NCBI GenBank assembly: GCA_014529385.2
Contig: CM043963.1
Location: 95,184,412-95,248,411 of the forward strand
Origin: Adiantum capillus-veneris
Taxonomy: Eukaryota > Streptophyta > Polypodiopsida > Polypodiales > Pteridaceae
Direction of reading: 5' to 3'
Length of the DNA stretch: 64,000 nt
This document shows positions 60,370-64,000 of the stretch, piece by piece. Position numbers and translations under genes: made by a program. Below the pieces are notes generated by a model, which worked only from the letters and a program-made list of their open reading frames with translations, was not told the origin of the DNA and did no database searches. Numbering within the stretch: position 1 is the stretch's first letter; every line of letters starts with the position of its first letter.

Positions 60370-60740
60370 AGGGCGGTTATGGCCCTTGTAAGGGCACCAC
60401 ATTTGACATACATGCCGGCCAAGGCCTCTATTAGATGATTTTTCGGACTCTGAGCTCATCAAGGGCTTTTTGTGCTTTTGTAACAGCACCATATTAGGCA
60501 TACATATTCACCCAAGCAAAGCAATACCAAGCACGACTCCTTTCTCTAGCAGTCCTTGACTATCTTTGTGAATTTTATTGTCTTCTCCAGCATCTCGTAT
60601 CATGCCACCTACCTTTAAAATGCAAGTATAGGTGATTGTTTTTGACAGAAGGCATTTCCTTGGCACTCAATGAAAATAGACCAGCTCCTTACCGCAGCCG
60701 TGTTGGGCATTCCCCGCAATCATTGGATTCCAAAAGACGT
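60370..60740 (-). pseudogene. PPR protein fragment inside 5' LTR
   Basis: Homologous to 52560-52935: GCACCACATTTGACATACATGCC on the plus strand is the complement of a MYVKCGA helix, and the GIPRNHWIPKDVI antisense region corresponds to the NAQHGCG helix. Broken by stops. Confidence 0.75.
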
Positions 60741-61322
60741 CATTCCGGACATGATACTCCTAAATCACTTACTGCTCTTGCATTTCAACCTAGATGAAGC
60801 TCAAAAATTCCCAGATGGCACTCCGACCGAGCAGACCGGACTGGTACGGAGCCAGCCCCCGATGAATCTTTAACGGCTAATATCTTGATAACCGAAACTC
60901 CGATCTCACTGATCTAAAAAGGCTGACGTGCTCCGCAAAGTGATCACTTGAGGTCCGTGCATTCATTTCATTTCTATCACCTCATCTGCAGTTGCCCAAT
61001 CCGGTATGGATCTGCAATCGATTTAAACTTCAAACTGCCATAACTTTTTCATCATAGCTCCAATCGACGAACCGTAAAGACAAGTCGGTAGAGCAAATCA
61101 AGCACTACATTTCTATATCATAATATCCCATCTGTGCTCGCTTCAAGCATAGCCCTTTTTAGCACCATTAAGGCATCAGTTGGCCCTGTATAGCCGCATC
61201 TGGCATACATTAATCATTAAGATTGGCATGTTAACAAGCCTTGATCACTGCCCAAGCTTCAAATAAGCTTGATGTGCATCTTCTTGGCATATTTATTAGC
61301 ATGGGAGCGGAGCTGCACGACA

Positions 61323-62018
61323 GCGCGACCAAGGTAAGTTTACAATGTACGACTAGTGACTTTCTAGATGTTTGAACGGCCACTCATAATCTTTGTTGGT
61401 TGTAGTATAATTCATACACAGCAGCATGGTGTAAAGGTCAACATTTTAGGGTGGAACAAATCGACAAAAAGAGTTTTACTCAAGATTGTGGAATCATGGC
61501 AAAATTTGAATAGTCTAGTCGACGACGGTCCTCTGATGCAGATCGTGTGGTGGCAGAACTCACTTACTTCGGCATGTTTTAAGAGATTTTGAGGATCAAT
61601 TATAGAGGATTTTTTGTCGATTTGTTCGACGTGCAATGGTTCAAGATAAACATGGAGGGTTGCAACGCTATTGTGCATAGAGGGGAGTCAGGTTTCCTTG
61701 AAGTGGATTCAACTAAAAAATGGACCGACCTAAGAGACACTTTCGTACTACCCGAGCATTGTGAACAAGTAAGTTATATGCTTGGAAGATCTCATGTAAG
61801 TTATGTGGCTCTGGCAGGTAATATTATATGCTACAAATTTTGCATCAAACTGGTGGTACATCATAGAGGTAGCCCCTTGTAGTGCACGGATGTATGAGGG
61901 CTACCATGTGCCAATCACAACGGCATCAATCGAGGAGATTGGAGAAGATGCTCAGTCAGAAGTCGCTGAGGTGGTGCCAGACAAGCATCAAGTTGCTACT
62001 CTCTATGGGTGCATGTAG
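61323..62018 (+). pseudogene. CACTA transposase gene, 3' part (DUF4216 region)
   Basis: This continues the gene interrupted at 50725. After a probable acceptor near 61410, the frame IHTQQHGVKVNILGWNK runs to a stop at 61592. The overlapping frame from 61600 then gives FFVDLFDVQWFKINMEG, SGFLEVDSTKKWTDLRDTF and PEHCEQ. A 49-bp GT/AG intron fits at 61769-61817, and the last exon continues VILYATNFASNWWYIIEVAP and ends VATLYGCM-stop at 62018. This pattern (VDLF..QWF, W..T..FV...HCEQV.YA) is typical of the DUF4216 tail of plant CACTA transposases. Confidence 0.78.
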
Positions 62019-62279
62019 AGGATCTACAAAATGAAACGGAGGACATCTGCCTAAACAGAGAGCTCTATATAGATATAGGGAGTTATGTTGAGCTATGCAA
62101 GGATGAGAAAGAGACCTCTTAAAGACATAAACATTGTATTTGAACAATTTTTCTCCATTTTATAATATATATTGTATTCACGTGGCTATACTTGAGAAAT
62201 TTAAATTGTGTTTAATCATCATTGCGTCCACTCCAGGTATGTTCTCACAAGCAGGGGACACTCCTTGCCGACGAGCACT

Positions 62280-62532
62280 ATGCTCCGAGTGCAATGGAGA
62301 CTGAGGCTGCAATCGTAAAGGAGGTGATTTGTCTCTGCTCATAGATGTTGCTCGTCCCTCCACTAGATCTAGTTGATCGGGTGAAAGATACGCTAAGAAG
62401 CACTACTACTGCTTCTTAGCGTATCTTTCACCTGATCAACTAGATCTAGTGGAGGGACGAGCAGAATCTATGAGCAGAGACGGATCACCTCCTTCGTGAT
62501 TGCATCCTTAGTCTTGATCGCACCCGGAGCGC
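62280..62532. repeat. Near-perfect palindrome, 123-bp arms, 7-bp loop
   Basis: Left arm 62280-62402, loop CTACTAC 62403-62409, right arm 62410-62532. The innermost ~60 bp of the arms differ at only a few positions, and similarity falls off outward (for example GGCTGCAATCGTAAAGG against GGATGCAATCACGAAGG). It lies between the two CACTA genes. Confidence 0.92.
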
Positions 62533-62610
62533 AATGCTTTTACAAGATACGTGGAATGCACAGGGGAGACAAATTCACAAGAACTTCACAGGAATCTCTC
62601 TACACAAGAA

Positions 62611-62611
<1 letters not shown>

Positions 62612-62679
<68 letters not shown>
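62612..62679. repeat. (CT)n microsatellite
   Basis: About 34 CT units; the Ser-Leu frames are artefacts. Confidence 0.97.
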
Positions 62680-62680
<1 letters not shown>

Positions 62681-62741
62681 ATTGTCCATCTTTTCTTCTC
62701 CATTCAATATTAAGATTAAATGTTTGTGTGTTTAATGCAGG

Positions 62742-64000
62742 TATGGATGATGATGAGTTTCTTTCTTCTTTGTCACCCCGGTAGAAGCAGTGGTACGCGG
62801 ATCTTCATGGCTCCGGAGCACCATCACGTCGTTCTACTCAGCGTCTCCCTCTGTTTTAAAGCATTCAACACGCTCCGAAGCTTCGGCGTCGACAAGACGA
62901 TCTTCACGCTCATCTAGGCACCGACGCTCTAGTGGTGGCAGCAGCGGTTGTTGTGGGGATGCCGCCGATGATGCCTCGACACCGCCTCGTGGTCGACAAG
63001 GCTCTTTACCTTCCCCTTTTTTGCCCACCCACACACCAACCACGACATCACCATCTACGCCAGGTTTTGTGTAGCTGACGGCCATTCTTGGCTACACACC
63101 ACTACCTACTCCTCCGGGAGTCACCCCAGCCGACACTCCTCGCATCGGGGCCCAGACTCCAGTGGAGACACCTGATGTCCGTATCCCCATTGACACGCTG
63201 CTAGAGACCCTTGCTAGGACACCCAGGTTCACGTGTCACAGGCAAGAGGGCTTGCCTTAATCCGTCGACTTCAGCGGCGGCATCATCTTGGATGATGAAG
63301 GCAAGAAGGTGATCTCTGCGTGGTCTTTGCTCTCAGGTGTTTAGACACTACATACTAAACACCTGGAGTGAAGTACCAAGTGAATTAAAAGAAAGAGTCA
63401 TCAGCATGCTGCATGACGAGTTTCCCGTGTCAACACGGGATGACCGCTTCAATGAAGATCTGATGAAGGTTCGAATGCGCGAATACTGCAAGCACAAGCA
63501 TTCTGAAGTGCAAAAAGCAATAAAGCATGGGTGGAATAGACCAGATTGGCTGGCCAAAGAAGATTGGAAGAATGCAAAGCAAGTGGAACGCGAGAATACT
63601 AACAAGTGGAAGCAACAAAAGGAGGTAGCCAAAGCGCGAGTAGAGGCAGGGAGCTCGCACCACTTGGGGAGCGGCAGGTGGGCATCATTTGAGGCCAATT
63701 TTGTAAGTGTTTTTGCATTTCTCTTTAGGTTTGGTAGTTATGTCTATTTGTACTTTTAAATTCTAACATAATGGATTCTTTGTATGTTTTGAACAGTGGT
63801 CGATGTGATAGGACGTGACTCCATACCGTACAAGCGCGAGTACGCAAGCAAGAAGGGCTTAAACGCCCTGATGGACGTTTTGAGTTCTCGCGGTGGCATG
63901 GTTAGTATTAGGGTTTACTCTTTTCTATTTGTTGTATTATTTTGTAAATTATATGTTTATACTTACAGAAAGCTGTCTTATTGTTTTTTTTTTTGCAAAA
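62742..64000 (+). pseudogene. Second CACTA gene, Transposase_24-type, partial
   Basis: The start is probably near 62742 (MDDDEFLSSLSPR), followed in another frame by a Ser/Arg- and Pro/Thr-rich region (SSRSSRHRRSSGGSSG, TPTTTSPSTPG; then PLPTPPGVTPADTPRIG from 63080). The frame 63337-63759 has the conserved body: YILNTWSEVPSELKERVISM, HDEFPVSTRDDRF, HSEVQKAIKHGWNRPDWLAK and EDWKNAKQVERENTNKWKQQ. A GT/AG intron fits at 63703-63796, and IPYKREYASKKGLNALMDVL follows. This matches the plant Ptta/En/Spm family (Transposase_24), the usual partner of TNP2. Frame breaks near 62785, 63075, 63258 and 63345 may be lesions or unrecognised introns. The gene continues past the window. Confidence 0.75.

Larger units (their letters stand above)
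57665..61322 (-). repeat. 5' LTR of PPR-carrying element
   Basis: The partner of 50726-53480. It is interrupted by TTAA element copy 3 (58171-59509). It has a shorter GA run (59647-59702) and lacks the 375-bp tRNA-like insertion (empty site near 60275). The PPR fragments at 60370-60740 and 61150-61270 match those of the other LTR. Confidence 0.85.

Overview
This window is intergenic DNA from a large, repeat-rich plant nuclear genome. It contains plant-type Ty1/copia, Ty3/gypsy, LINE and CACTA (En/Spm) elements, many broken fragments of plant PPR (pentatricopeptide repeat) proteins of the DMYAKCGA type, GT/AG introns, and long GA/CT, CA and TA microsatellites. The abundance of PPR debris makes me lean towards a fern or another seed-free vascular plant, but that is inference. 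I see no intact host gene; almost everything can be read as nested transposons.

Layout. (1) 1-6451: the 5' part of a minus-strand Ty3/gypsy element with a 2.8-kb LTR (3665-6451), PBS, a leader ORF, and a gag-protease frame running off the left edge. A 1339-bp TTAA-flanked inverted-repeat element (1414-2752) interrupts gag. (2) 6452-8520: remains of an unrecognised ~380-codon gene followed by a TATA-containing non-coding stretch. (3) ~8520-16900: a plus-strand, decayed Ty3/gypsy pol, split in the reverse transcriptase by ~4.4 kb of minus-strand PPR pseudogene motifs. (4) ~16930-19510: a minus-strand LINE with ORF1 and the start of ORF2. (5) 20013-25563: a nearly intact copia element with 192-bp LTRs, TSD TGACC, and one in-frame TAG in a readthrough-like context. 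(6) 25569-33060: mostly non-coding, with an inverted copy of a gypsy LTR and microsatellites. (7) 33455-36485 continuing at 45087: a decayed gypsy pol and its long LTR. That LTR is split by an 8.6-kb minus-strand LTR element (36486-45086, TSD ATGTA), which is itself split by a 2.7-kb LTR element (42127-44838, TSD ACGCT).

(8) 46115 to the right edge: a CACTA transposon with a tnpD/TNP2-type gene (47889-50725 and 61323-62018) and the start of a second, Transposase_24-type gene (62742 onward). It is split by a 10.6-kb minus-strand LTR retrotransposon (50726-61322) that lacks visible pol. Both LTRs of that element carry PPR gene fragments, and its interior encodes an acidic, repeat-containing protein of unknown function. 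It has been hit by two further copies of the TTAA element and, in one LTR only, by a ~375-bp element with a tRNA-Glu-like core.

The most unusual observations are the TTAA element family (gag is open on both sides of one insertion, counting one TTAA), the PPR fragments inside LTRs together with a shared PPT/LTR start that links that element to the gypsy carrying the PPR array, the UAG-CAG-CCA stop context in the copia polyprotein, and a 123-bp-arm near-perfect palindrome inside the CACTA element. Domain names come from reading translations; no database search was possible.
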